Positions 1 through 7,912 of a stretch of 64,000 nt of DNA are shown here, one piece after another; the first letter of the stretch is position 1, and each line of letters begins with the position of its first letter. The notes under the pieces are model-generated. The model had not been told where the DNA came from and ran no database searches. It saw only the letters and a list, made by a program, of their open reading frames with translations. Source of the DNA: Methyloversatilis sp. XJ19-49 (lineage in GTDB: Bacteria; Pseudomonadota; Gammaproteobacteria; Burkholderiales; Rhodocyclaceae); NCBI RefSeq assembly GCF_024580145.1, contig NZ_JANINI010000002.1, forward strand, positions 62,001 to 126,000, read 5' to 3'. The position numbers and the translations under genes were made by a program.

Positions 1-212
1 GCGGTATCGTCCGCGTGCTGGCGCGGCCGGATCAGCTGGATGCGATGGCCGCGCGCCAGCAGACCGTCGAGCATGCGCTTGAGGCTCATCGCAACACCGT
101 TGATTTCCGGCGGATAGGTTTCGGTCACCACGGCGATGCGCAGCGGTTCGTCTGCCGCGTGCAGTCGTTCCACGGTGAAGGCGAGTTCGTCGTCGGCGTC
201 GTCCGGTCGCAT
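1..212 (-). CDS. Glycosyltransferase family 4 protein (partial, N-terminus only)
   Basis: The first 70 codons of a minus-strand gene that leaves the window at base 1. After a short acidic leader the protein reads RIAVVTETYPPEINGV, the first beta strand and glycine-containing loop typical of GT-B glycosyltransferases of family 4 (MgtA/PimB-like, which transfer sugars from nucleotide or prenyl donors at the inner membrane). The ATG at 212 is the longest good start; a GTG about 14 codons further in would also keep the whole domain. The gene is divergent from the thioredoxin gene, with about 125 bp between them. The acceptor cannot be judged from this fragment. Confidence 0.7.
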   Translation of the reverse strand, partial: MRPDDADDELAFTVERLHAADEPLRIAVVTETYPPEINGVAMSLKRMLDGLLARGHRIQLIRPRQHADDT

Positions 213-338
213 CCGCGCAGTGTCGCGACCGGCCAATGCAGCACCATGACGGTGCGGTGACGCAACCATGACAGCCACTTGATGTCCATCCGCACAACGA
301 AGACCGGCAGTCGAACAAAAGGGAAGACGAAAACTTCG

Positions 339-863
339 ATGTGGGCGACACTTCGCGGCGCCGGAATGGGCGCGCTGCCACTCTTTCTGCTCTGGCTTGC
401 CCTGTGCGGCACGGCGACAGCCGCCGGGTCGGTTGCCGAATTGGTCGCTGAAACACCGACAGCGGCCCCGGTGGGCGACGATGTGCGGCTGGCGCAGCAG
501 CTCGCCCGCCATGCCGGTCAGCCGCTGGTGATCAATTTCTGGGCTTCGTGGTGCGAGCCCTGTCGCGATGAAATGCCAGCGCTGGCGCGCCTGCCGGAGA
601 AACTGGCGGGCACCGGACTGGTCGTGCTGACCGTGGCGGTGGCCGACCGCGAAGCCGACGCCGCGCTGTTCATGCAGCGCGCCCGCCTTGCGCTGCCGGT
701 GCTGCACGACCGCGACCAGCGGTTGAGCCGGCTGTGGGGTGCGCGTCTGCTGCCCTACACGGTGGTGCTCGACCGGCAGCACCGCATCGTGGCGCGTGCA
801 CAGGGCGTGATCGAATGGGAGGACAACGCAGTGCTGGAACGGCTGCGAAGTCTGCTGAAATAG
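339..863 (+). CDS. TlpA-like periplasmic thioredoxin-fold protein
   Basis: A 174-residue exported thiol-disulfide protein. A hydrophobic N-terminal segment (GALPLFLLWLALC, then ATAA) looks like a signal peptide or anchor, and the thioredoxin fold follows with NFWASWCEPC; the redox cysteines are about residues 72 and 75. The WCxPC motif and the following DEMPALARL match the TlpA/ResA/DsbE group, which reduces periplasmic thiols, for instance in cytochrome c maturation. The ATG at 339 was chosen because it sits directly before the signal sequence; an upstream in-frame ATG at 282 would add a basic 19-residue extension. The transglutaminase-like gene follows after 25 bp, so the two are probably co-transcribed. 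The redox partner is unknown. Confidence 0.8.
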   Translation: MWATLRGAGMGALPLFLLWLALCGTATAAGSVAELVAETPTAAPVGDDVRLAQQLARHAGQPLVINFWASWCEPCRDEMPALARLPEKLAGTGLVVLTVAVADREADAALFMQRARLALPVLHDRDQRLSRLWGARLLPYTVVLDRQHRIVARAQGVIEWEDNAVLERLRSLLK

Positions 864-888
864 CTGTTGCATCAATCGGAGTGTCATC

Positions 889-1986
889 ATGGACCGTCGT
901 CGTTTCATCCAGTCTTCCGCACTGGCCGGCCTGTCCGGCATGCTGCCGCTGCCCGGCTCAGCCGCGCAGCCCGTCTTCAAACCTTCGCCGGACGCCGGCT
1001 GGCGCACCTTCGAGGTGACCACCGTCGTCAAGCCGGTCACGCGCGGCGAGGTGGCCACGGCATGGATTCCGCTGCCGTCGATCGACAATCCGGACTGGAT
1101 CAAGCCGCTGGCCGGTGACTGGCAGGGCAACGCGATGCGCGCCGGCATCGCGGAAGACACCGTGTATGGCGCCAAAATGCTGGTGGCGCAGTGGCGCGCC
1201 GGTCAGGAGGCGCCGGTGATCGAACTGGTGAACCGCTTCGCCACGCGCGACCGCGCGGTCGATTTCAGCCGTCCGGGCGCCGTCGCGCCGCTCGATGCGC
1301 AGTCGCACAAGCTCTATACGCAGGCCACCGAACTGCTGCCGACCGACGGCATCGTGCGCGACACCGCGCTGAAGATCACCCGGGGTGCGGGCAACGACAT
1401 CGAGCGTGCACGCGCGCTGTACGAGTGGATCTGCGACAACACCGAACGCAACCCGAAAACGCGCGGCTGCGGGCTGGGCGACATCCGCAGCATGCTGGAG
1501 AGCGGCAATCTGAGCGGCAAGTGTGCCGACCTGAATGCGCTGTTCGTCGGTCTGGCCCGCGCCGCCGGCCTGCCGGCGCGCGACGTGTACGGCGTGCGCG
1601 TGGCGGATTCGAAGTTCGGCTACAAGAGCCTGGGCAAGGCGGGCGACATCACCAAGGCGCAGCACTGCCGCGCCGAAGTGTGGTTGGCCGGTTTCGGCTG
1701 GGTGCCGGTCGATCCGGCTGACGTACGCAAGGTGGTGCTGGAAGAGCGCCCCGGCCTGACGCTGCAGGACGACGTGGTGGTGGCCGCGCGCAAGGCACTG
1801 TTCGGTTCGTGGGAAATGAACTGGCTGGCCTACAACGTGGCGCACGACCTGAAGCTGCCGGAAGCGACCGGCCCGGCCATCCCGTTCCTGATGTATCCGC
1901 AGCTGGAAACATCCGCCGGGCGCGCCGACAGCCTCGATGCGGGCAGCTTCGTCTATGCCATCACATCGAAGGAAGTGACCGCCTGA
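889..1986 (+). CDS. Exported transglutaminase-like cysteine protease family protein
   Basis: A 365-residue protein with a twin-arginine-like signal (MDRRRFIQSSALAG, ending near SAAQ). The transglutaminase-like core has the triad in the expected order: Cys212 in SGKCADLN, His259 in AQHCRAEVW and Asp275 in VPVDPADV. Proteins of this family act as peptidases or amidases, and the bacterial function is usually unknown. It lies between a TlpA-like thioredoxin and an ABC exporter in one strand run with short gaps, so the three may act together in the periplasm, possibly on peptide processing or export; that link is inference. The length fits stand-alone periplasmic members. Confidence 0.8.
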   Translation: MDRRRFIQSSALAGLSGMLPLPGSAAQPVFKPSPDAGWRTFEVTTVVKPVTRGEVATAWIPLPSIDNPDWIKPLAGDWQGNAMRAGIAEDTVYGAKMLVAQWRAGQEAPVIELVNRFATRDRAVDFSRPGAVAPLDAQSHKLYTQATELLPTDGIVRDTALKITRGAGNDIERARALYEWICDNTERNPKTRGCGLGDIRSMLESGNLSGKCADLNALFVGLARAAGLPARDVYGVRVADSKFGYKSLGKAGDITKAQHCRAEVWLAGFGWVPVDPADVRKVVLEERPGLTLQDDVVVAARKALFGSWEMNWLAYNVAHDLKLPEATGPAIPFLMYPQLETSAGRADSLDAGSFVYAITSKEVTA

Positions 1987-2035
1987 GCCTGACTGCGTCC
2001 GCCGGCGCGGCCGTCCGGCGCGCCGGCCCGTCACC

Positions 2036-3748
2036 GTGAACGACTCCCGCAACCTGCGCGCCGACGCGCACTTCCGCCTGACCGACGTCCCGCGCGCCAT
2101 CCGGTTCTTTCTGGACACGGACCGGCGACGCTATCTGCTGTTCATCTGCGTGCTCGGCGTGGTGCAGTTCTACCCGATGCTGCCGCCCTTCCTGATCGGT
2201 CAGGTCGCCGACTTCCTGATCGGCTGGCAGCGCGGCGATTCGCTGACGCCGATGTACACGCTGATCGCCACGCTGGGCGTGGCGCATGCGGTGGTTGCGC
2301 TGGTGCGGCTGTCCACCAAGCGGGTGATCGGCCGCATGTCGATCGATGCGCGCATGCGCGCCAAGGTGTGGGGCTTCGAGCGCCTGCTCGGTTTTTCGCT
2401 CGGCTGGCATCAGAAGGAAAGCACCGGCAACAAGGCACAGCGCGTGCTGACCGGCGCCGACGCGGTGCGCGACTGGACCAGTGACCTGGTGAACGCGCTG
2501 CTCACGGCATCCGGTGCCTTCTTCGGCGCACTGATTGCCTGCATGCTGCTGCACCCGGCCACGGTGTTCTTCTTCCTGTACTACTGCGGCGTGCTCGGCT
2601 TCATCGAGTGGTATTTCTACCGGCGCATCGCGAAGCTGTCGGACCAGATCAACGCGTCGATGGAAAACGCCAGCGGCAGTTTCGTCGAAAGCGCCGCCAA
2701 CATTCTCTCGGTGAAGGCGATGAATGCCGGCGCCGACATGACGGCGCGGGTCGCCGCGCGCGAACAGGCGGCGCGCGACTTCGCCTACCGCCGGCTGCGG
2801 CTGACCAACACCAAGTGGATGCTGTTCCAGCTGCATACCGCGCTGGCGTGGTCACTCTACATACTCGGCGTGGCCTGGGGCGTGATGGAAGGCGGGTTGT
2901 CGGTCGGACTGGTGCTCACCTACACCGCCTACTTCAACACGCTGCGCGAAGCGTCGATGGACATGACCGACCGCGTGCAGACCATGATCGAACGCACCTC
3001 CAACCTCGGCCGCATGATGCCGCTGTTCGCGCCGCAGACCGCGCAGCACGGCACGCTGGACTGGCCGGCCGACTGGCAGCTGCTGCACGCCGAAGCGCTG
3101 ACCTTTGCGCACGACGGTCGGCGCGTGCTCGGCCCGCTCGATTTCACGATTCGGCGCGGCGAGCACATCGGCATCGCCGGGCGTTCGGGTTCCGGCAAGA
3201 GCACGCTGGTCAAGCTCCTGCTCGCGCTCTACCCGCCGGAATCGGGACGGCTGGCGGTCGACGAGGTGCCGCTGTCCGACATCCGGCACGAGGCGCTGCT
3301 GCACCAGGTCGCCGTGGTGCCGCAGGAAACCGAACTGTTCAGCCTGTCGCTGCGCGACAACCTGACGCTGGGCCGGGACGTGAGCGAACTCGAGCTGCTG
3401 AATGCCTGCCGCATCGCGCAGCTCGACGACGTAATCGCGCTGCTGCCCGACGGCCTCGACAGTCCGGTAGGAGAAAAGGGGCACAGCCTGTCCGGTGGCC
3501 AGCGACAGCGCGTAGGGCTCGCTCGCGCCGTGCTGCGCGATGCACCCGTGCTGTTGCTGGACGAAGCCACGTCGGCGCTCGACGCTGACACCGAAGCGCG
3601 CGTGATCGACGCGCTGATGAGCGATCACGCGCCCGGGCGCACAGTCATCCTGATCGCGCACCGGCCACGCGCCTTCGAGCGCATGGCCCGCGTGCTGACG
3701 ATGGACGCCGGGCAATTGGTTGGCCCCTCCGCGGCGATTCCGGCCTGA
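2036..3748 (+). CDS. ABC transporter, fused permease and ATP-binding protein
   Basis: A 570-residue half-transporter of the exporter type. The N-terminal part (about residues 25-310) is a six-helix ABC membrane domain, and the C-terminal part is the ATPase with Walker A GRSGSGKST near residue 382, signature LSGGQRQR, Walker B VLLLDEATSALD and switch LIAHR. It should work as a homodimer in the inner membrane. No substrate is indicated by the sequence. The GTG at 2036 is the probable start; no strong ribosome site is visible. It follows the transglutaminase-like gene by 49 bp. No C39 peptidase domain is present, so it is not a classical bacteriocin exporter. Confidence 0.85.
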   Translation: MNDSRNLRADAHFRLTDVPRAIRFFLDTDRRRYLLFICVLGVVQFYPMLPPFLIGQVADFLIGWQRGDSLTPMYTLIATLGVAHAVVALVRLSTKRVIGRMSIDARMRAKVWGFERLLGFSLGWHQKESTGNKAQRVLTGADAVRDWTSDLVNALLTASGAFFGALIACMLLHPATVFFFLYYCGVLGFIEWYFYRRIAKLSDQINASMENASGSFVESAANILSVKAMNAGADMTARVAAREQAARDFAYRRLRLTNTKWMLFQLHTALAWSLYILGVAWGVMEGGLSVGLVLTYTAYFNTLREASMDMTDRVQTMIERTSNLGRMMPLFAPQTAQHGTLDWPADWQLLHAEALTFAHDGRRVLGPLDFTIRRGEHIGIAGRSGSGKSTLVKLLLALYPPESGRLAVDEVPLSDIRHEALLHQVAVVPQETELFSLSLRDNLTLGRDVSELELLNACRIAQLDDVIALLPDGLDSPVGEKGHSLSGGQRQRVGLARAVLRDAPVLLLDEATSALDADTEARVIDALMSDHAPGRTVILIAHRPRAFERMARVLTMDAGQLVGPSAAIPA

Positions 3749-3800
3749 TAGGGGTTGCGCCGCTGCGGCCGGGATGCGGCGGCCGCTTGTGAAGGTCGGA

Positions 3801-3948
3801 GTTGGGCATCGCTGCGCTCACCCCAACCCACGTGTGGACGGTGCTGGGCGGGTACCCCCACCGGGGTATTGCGGCGAGTGGGCGGGGCAGCGGAAGCTGC
3901 AGACTTCTGCGGCAACAGTAGGTTGGGGTGAGCGCAGCGATGCCCAAC
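3801..3948. repeat. Extragenic inverted repeat (REP-like element)
   Basis: Bases 3801-3828 and 3921-3948 are perfect inverted copies of each other (28 bp arms, 92 bp apart) in the gap between the ABC exporter and the haemoglobin gene. The arm contains the core GCATCGCTGCGCTCACCCC. Motifs of this kind are scattered between genes in many proteobacteria and behave like REP/BIME units. No transposase lies nearby. Transcribed, the pair could form a long hairpin at the 3' end of the ABC exporter mRNA. Confidence 0.75.
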
Positions 3949-3985
3949 AAGCAGGCCCAACATGCAGCCCCGTCCAGGAGACCCG

Positions 3986-4390
3986 ATGAACAGCGGCGCG
4001 ACCCGCCCCGCCAGCATGTTCCAGCAGATCGGTGGCGAAGCGCCGCTGCGCCGGCTGGTCAATGCCTTCTACGACATCGTCGAAGCCCACCCGGACGGGG
4101 CGCCGGTACACGCGCTGCACCAGCACGGTTTCGGCGTGGCCCACCTGCGCGAGGCGCAGTTCGAGTTCCTGTGCGGCTTTCTCGGCGGCCCCCGCTATTA
4201 CGCCGAGCGCATGGGCCACGCCAACCTGCGGCAGATGCATGCGCACGTTGCCATCGGCCAGGAGGAAGTCGTGTCCTGGCTGCGCTGCATGGTGCATGCC
4301 ATCGAGGCGACCGACATTCCGATGGACCTCGCGCCGAAGCTGATGCAGCACCTGACCCGCGCGGCCGAAGCGCTGAAGAACAGGCCCTGA
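3986..4390 (+). CDS. Group II truncated haemoglobin
   Basis: A 134-residue haem protein of the 2-on-2 globin class. Residues 11-32 form the B-helix region (MFQQIGGEAPLRRLVNAFYD). The stretch GGPRYYAERMGHANLRQMH carries the proximal His (about His85), and VVSWLRCM holds the Trp (about Trp98) that marks group II at position G8. Such proteins bind O2 and NO and are linked to NO detoxification or redox sensing. The ATG at 3986 follows a clear CAGGAG site, so it is preferred over an ATG eight codons upstream. The gene converges with the PEP-CTERM gene. Confidence 0.88.
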   Translation: MNSGATRPASMFQQIGGEAPLRRLVNAFYDIVEAHPDGAPVHALHQHGFGVAHLREAQFEFLCGFLGGPRYYAERMGHANLRQMHAHVAIGQEEVVSWLRCMVHAIEATDIPMDLAPKLMQHLTRAAEALKNRP

Positions 4391-4424
4391 GCAGACATGC
4401 GCTCCCGCTGGCAGGGCGTCGACG

Positions 4425-4449
4425 AAAAAGGGGCAGCCGAAGCTGCCCC
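4425..4449 (-). terminator. Rho-independent terminator of the PEP-CTERM gene
   Basis: An 8-bp stem (GGGGCAGC / GCTGCCCC) with the loop CGAA lies 40 bp past the stop of the minus-strand PEP-CTERM gene. On that strand it is followed by a run of five T. On the plus strand no T run follows, so it mainly serves the minus-strand gene. Confidence 0.85.
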
Positions 4450-4489
4450 AAGGCGAAAGTACGTCGAGCGGAGAGTGTGCGTCGACGGC

Positions 4490-5320
4490 TCAGGCCATGC
4501 GGCGGCGCATGAACGCCATACCGGCCAGGCCAAGGCCCAGCAAACCCAGTACGCCCGGTTCCGGGATCGGCTGACCGATCGCTTCGCGGAAAGTGGTCGC
4601 CAGCACGACGCGGTCGATCAGGACGTTGTCGCCCGGATCCAGATGCGCAGTGCGGATGCCGACGCGCGTGATCTGGTTGATGCCCGAATTGCCGACGAAG
4701 CTGGCGTCCGGCGTGCCGAGGTCACCTGCAGTCGGGTTCAGCCAGGCGTCGAAGTTGGTGTAGTTGCCGGCCGCGTTGCGGTACAGGTGACCGACGATCT
4801 GATGGGTCTGACCAAGCATCACGTTGCTGGACGCCAGAAAGCTGCCGTTGCTGCCGGTGGTGCGCACGAACAGGTCGTTGCGCGACGCGTCGTTGGTCAC
4901 CTCGTTGCCCTTGAGGCCGAGCGTCGGGCGATTCAAACCTTCGTTGGCGGCGCCGTTCTGCAGCCACAGGCCCAGAAAGTCGTTGTTGCCGATATTCGAA
5001 CCGGTCGCCACCTGAATGAAGAAGCTGACGAACACGCTGTCGCCGGTAAAGGCCGATGACAGGGCGCGGTGCGCCGCGTTGCCGGCGTTCGAGGTAAACG
5101 ATGCCGCGCGGTTGCCGTCCAGATCAACCGCCGGATCGCTGACCGAAGCAGCACCCGTGGCGCTCCAGCCGCCGCTCCACCCGGTACCGCCGTTGGCGCC
5201 GTTGAGCGCGCCGGTCGCGTAGGAAAAATCATCCGAAGCAATGATGGCGGCGGAAACCTGGCTGGCCGATGCGGCAAGCGCCAGTGTCAGTGTCAGTGCA
5301 ATCTTCGAGAATTTCATCAT
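4490..5320 (-). CDS. PEP-CTERM sorting domain-containing exported protein
   Basis: A 276-residue secreted protein. It begins with MMKFSKIALTLTLALAASAS, a signal peptide cut near VSA-A. The middle is rich in Gly, Asn, Ala and Ser and looks like a beta-sandwich surface domain. The end reads PIPEPGVLGLLGLGLAG followed by MAFMRRRMA: the PEP motif, a hydrophobic helix and a basic tail that define substrates of exosortase. Such proteins are exported with exopolysaccharide and support flocs or biofilm. No exosortase lies in the window. Two adjacent ATGs at 5320 and 5317 follow an AGGA; the second has the better spacing. A sigma-54-type promoter lies about 100 bp upstream. Confidence 0.9.
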   Translation of the reverse strand: MMKFSKIALTLTLALAASASQVSAAIIASDDFSYATGALNGANGGTGWSGGWSATGAASVSDPAVDLDGNRAASFTSNAGNAAHRALSSAFTGDSVFVSFFIQVATGSNIGNNDFLGLWLQNGAANEGLNRPTLGLKGNEVTNDASRNDLFVRTTGSNGSFLASSNVMLGQTHQIVGHLYRNAAGNYTNFDAWLNPTAGDLGTPDASFVGNSGINQITRVGIRTAHLDPGDNVLIDRVVLATTFREAIGQPIPEPGVLGLLGLGLAGMAFMRRRMA

Positions 5321-5418
5321 GGTGTCCTGATCGTGGCGGGCGAACATCCGGAGCGTGCCCGCATCATCTTTGTGTGGCGACTCGACGCCCATCGCTTCGA
5401 GCCTGACGGTTTCCAGTC

Positions 5419-5434
5419 AGCAATCGCCATGCCA
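5419..5434 (-). promoter_or_regulatory. Sigma-54 (RpoN) promoter for the PEP-CTERM gene
   Basis: The minus strand reads TGGCATGGCGATTGCT, matching the TGGCAC-N5-TTGCW consensus, with the invariant GG and GC exactly ten bases apart. The predicted start point is near 5408, giving an 88-nt leader. An imperfect AT-rich inverted repeat lies upstream (5447-5458 and 5467-5480) and could bind an activator. Sigma-54 control of PEP-CTERM genes through the PrsK/PrsR regulators is known in related floc-forming bacteria; applying it here is inference. Confidence 0.65.
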
Positions 5435-5613
5435 CACCGTTCTCTTTTGTTTGTTTTCATGGACTTGAAAATGCAAACAACTGCGCACACTAACTATCAA
5501 CCGGTGCTGTAAAGCCCCCCGACAGCGACTGCAGGCCGGTACACTGCGCACCTCGCCAACCTCTTGCGCCGTCTTCCTGCCCCGCCGCTGCCGTCCGTGC
5601 GGGCGCGCCCACG

Positions 5614-6630
5614 ATGATCCCGACCGACCCCGCCGGCACCCGGCTGCAGCCTTCCTCACGACGCATCGGGCCGCCCGCCTGCGTCAGCATCGTCATCCCG
5701 GCCTATAACGAAGCGGGCGCGCTGGCCGCCACGCTGGACATGATCGCCGGCCACCTGTCGGCGCTGACACCCGCCTTCGAACTGGTGGTGGTCGATGACG
5801 GCAGCCTCGACGCGACGGCGCAGATCGCCTGCGATTGCGCGGCTCGCCTGCCCGTCACGCTGGTGCGCTTTTCGCGCAATTTCGGCAAGGAAGCAGCGAT
5901 ATCCGCCGGGCTGCAATACGCGCGCGGCGACGTGGTGGTGTGCATGGATGCCGACGGCCAGCATTCGGCCGAACTGCTGGGCGACATGCTGGCGCGCTGG
6001 CGCGACGGCTACGACATGGTCTATGCGGTACGCGCCGACCGCGGCGAACAGGGCCTGTTCAACCGGCTCGGCTCCCGGGTTTTCTACGGCCTGATGAATA
6101 TCGGTGGTCGGCTCGACATCCCGCCCAATGCCGGCGACTTCCGGCTGATGGACCGCTGCGTGGTCGATGCCCTGCTCGCGCTGCCGGAACGCCAGCGCTT
6201 CATGAAGGGCATGTACGCCTGGGTCGGCTTCCGCTCGATCGGCATTCCTTACACGCCGCTGCCGCGCGCAGCCGGCGTCACCACCTTCAACCGGCTCAAC
6301 CTGATGCGGCTGGCATGGACCGGGCTGACCAGCTTTTCGGTGCTGCCGCTGCGCATGGCCAGCCTGACCGGGCTGCTGCTGTCGACGCTGGCCTTTGCCT
6401 ATGGACTTTATGAGGTGATCGAAAAGCTGGTGTTCGGTATCGACCTCCCGGGCTGGCCGACCGTGGTGGTCAGCATCATGTTCTTCTCCGGCGTGCAGTT
6501 GCTGTTCATCGGCATCCTCGGCGAATACCTCGCGCGTGTTTACGAAGAGGTGAAGGGCCGGCCGCCGTATGTCGTTGCGGAACTCGTGCGGCGCGAGCAG
6601 GTGGCGCACGCAGACAGGCTAGAGGACTGA
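5614..6630 (+). CDS. GtrB-like polyprenyl-phosphate glycosyltransferase (GT2)
   Basis: A 338-residue membrane glycosyltransferase. Residues about 25-260 form a GT2 domain (VSIVIPAYNE, VVVDDGS, MDADGQH). Two C-terminal membrane segments and the ending ILGEYLARVYEEVKGRPPY are typical of GtrB/DPM1-type enzymes, which load a sugar from a nucleotide donor onto undecaprenyl phosphate on the cytoplasmic face. It heads a run with a GtrA flippase, a YdjC-family deacetylase and a GT39-like transferase, so its product is probably the lipid-linked donor for an extracytoplasmic modification. In Francisella FlmF2 and in the Bordetella lgm locus a related enzyme makes the HexNAc carrier used for lipid A. 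The sugar here is not known. Confidence 0.85.
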   Translation: MIPTDPAGTRLQPSSRRIGPPACVSIVIPAYNEAGALAATLDMIAGHLSALTPAFELVVVDDGSLDATAQIACDCAARLPVTLVRFSRNFGKEAAISAGLQYARGDVVVCMDADGQHSAELLGDMLARWRDGYDMVYAVRADRGEQGLFNRLGSRVFYGLMNIGGRLDIPPNAGDFRLMDRCVVDALLALPERQRFMKGMYAWVGFRSIGIPYTPLPRAAGVTTFNRLNLMRLAWTGLTSFSVLPLRMASLTGLLLSTLAFAYGLYEVIEKLVFGIDLPGWPTVVVSIMFFSGVQLLFIGILGEYLARVYEEVKGRPPYVVAELVRREQVAHADRLED

Positions 6631-6632
6631 AC

Positions 6633-7016
6633 ATGCGCGCCTCCGTGCTGCTCTTCCTCATCGTCGGCGGCTGCGCCGCGGGCGTGCATTATCTGGTCAC
6701 GCTGGCTGTGGATGCCGCCACCGGCGTGGATCCGGCGTGGTCAAACCTGATCGGCTTCGTGTGCGCCTTTCCGGTCAGCTACCTCGGCCACCGGCGCTTT
6801 TCGTTCGCCGGCACGCAAGCCAGCCACCGGCAGGCGCTGCCGCGGCTGCTGGCAGTGTCGTGCACCGCCTTCGTCGGCAACCAGTTGATGCTGGCCGCGC
6901 TGCTGCGCTACACGCCGCTGCCGCTGTGGATCGCACTGGCCATCGTGCTGGTGTGCGTCGCTGTCAGCACCTGGGTGCTCGGCCGCTACTGGGCGTTCGC
7001 ACACCGGACGGCATGA
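6633..7016 (+). CDS. GtrA family membrane protein, probable prenyl-phosphate-sugar flippase
   Basis: A 127-residue protein with four membrane segments in the GtrA pattern: a first helix at residues 3-20, GFVCAFPVSYLGHRRFSF before helix 3, and WVLGRYWAF at the end. GtrA proteins are thought to move undecaprenyl-phosphate-linked sugars across the inner membrane. It begins 2 bp after the GtrB-like stop and overlaps the deacetylase start by ATGA, so it is tightly coupled to both neighbours. Confidence 0.82.
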   Translation: MRASVLLFLIVGGCAAGVHYLVTLAVDAATGVDPAWSNLIGFVCAFPVSYLGHRRFSFAGTQASHRQALPRLLAVSCTAFVGNQLMLAALLRYTPLPLWIALAIVLVCVAVSTWVLGRYWAFAHRTA

Positions 7017-7792
7017 AGACGGTCTATCTGACCGCTGACGACTACGGCTGCCACCCGGCCGTCGATGCGGCGGTGCTCGATCTGATCGACGCCGGCCGCC
7101 TCAGCGGCGCGGCCTGCATGACGCGTGCGCCGGGCTGGCCGGCTGCGGCCAATCGTGTCGCCTCCCGCCGCAGCGCCACCGGGTTTGGCCTGCACCTGGA
7201 TTTCACCGAATTCGCGCCGGCACGCCGCAGCCTGTGGCCGCTGATTGTCCTGAGCCAGAGCCGCCGCCTCGATCAGATGTCGCTGCGCGACGAAGTCGCC
7301 GCTCAATGCGCACGGTTCGAAGACGCCACCGGCCACGCGCCGGACTACATCGACGGCCACCAGCATGTGCATCAGATGCCGCAGATCCGCGACGCGCTGA
7401 TCGACGTGCTGCTGACGCGCTATGGCAGCCGGCTGCCCTGGCTGCGCATCAGCGGCGCGCGCGCGGGCGACGGCTTCAAGCCGCGCTTCATTGCCGCGCT
7501 CGGTGCCCCTGCGCTGTTGCGCCGCGCCCGCGCCGAAGGTTTCCGCGTGATGCCGCGCCTGCTGGGCGCCTACGGCTTCGACTGCGACGCCGCCAGCTAC
7601 CGCAAACGGCTGGCGCACTGGTTCGCCACCGCCGATGACGGCGACGCGGTGATGTGCCATCCGGCGATGCAGGCCATGCCAGGCGATCCGATCGGCTGCG
7701 CGCGCGTGGTCGAACACGGCGTGCTGGCCGGGAGCGATTTCCAGGACCGGCTCGCAGCGACCGGCATTCAGATCGGGCGGCTACGACCGTGA
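7013..7792 (+). CDS. ChbG/HpnK (YdjC) family carbohydrate deacetylase, NaxD-like
   Basis: A 259-residue metal-dependent deacetylase. The metal site is visible: the Asp pair in VYLTADDYG, a His in GLHLDFTE and the His cluster in IDGHQHVHQMP. YdjC-family enzymes remove acetyl groups from N-acetyl sugars; members act on chitooligosaccharides (ChbG), hopanoid-linked GlcNAc (HpnK) or undecaprenyl-phosphate-linked HexNAc (NaxD, LgmC). The neighbours here, a GtrB-like transferase, a GtrA flippase and a GT39-like transferase, favour the last role. No hopanoid gene is present. The ATG at 7013 overlaps the gtrA stop (ATGA), indicating translational coupling. Confidence 0.85.
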   Translation: MKTVYLTADDYGCHPAVDAAVLDLIDAGRLSGAACMTRAPGWPAAANRVASRRSATGFGLHLDFTEFAPARRSLWPLIVLSQSRRLDQMSLRDEVAAQCARFEDATGHAPDYIDGHQHVHQMPQIRDALIDVLLTRYGSRLPWLRISGARAGDGFKPRFIAALGAPALLRRARAEGFRVMPRLLGAYGFDCDAASYRKRLAHWFATADDGDAVMCHPAMQAMPGDPIGCARVVEHGVLAGSDFQDRLAATGIQIGRLRP

Positions 7793-7912
7793 ACAGCTGG
7801 CATCCGGCCTCTCACCCTTGACGCCCCGCTTTCCAACCCATTCATCGACTGCACTGTCAGCGCGTGCGCAGGCAGCGCGTTACGCCTCTGCCCCCGGCTC
7901 CCGGCCCGCTCC

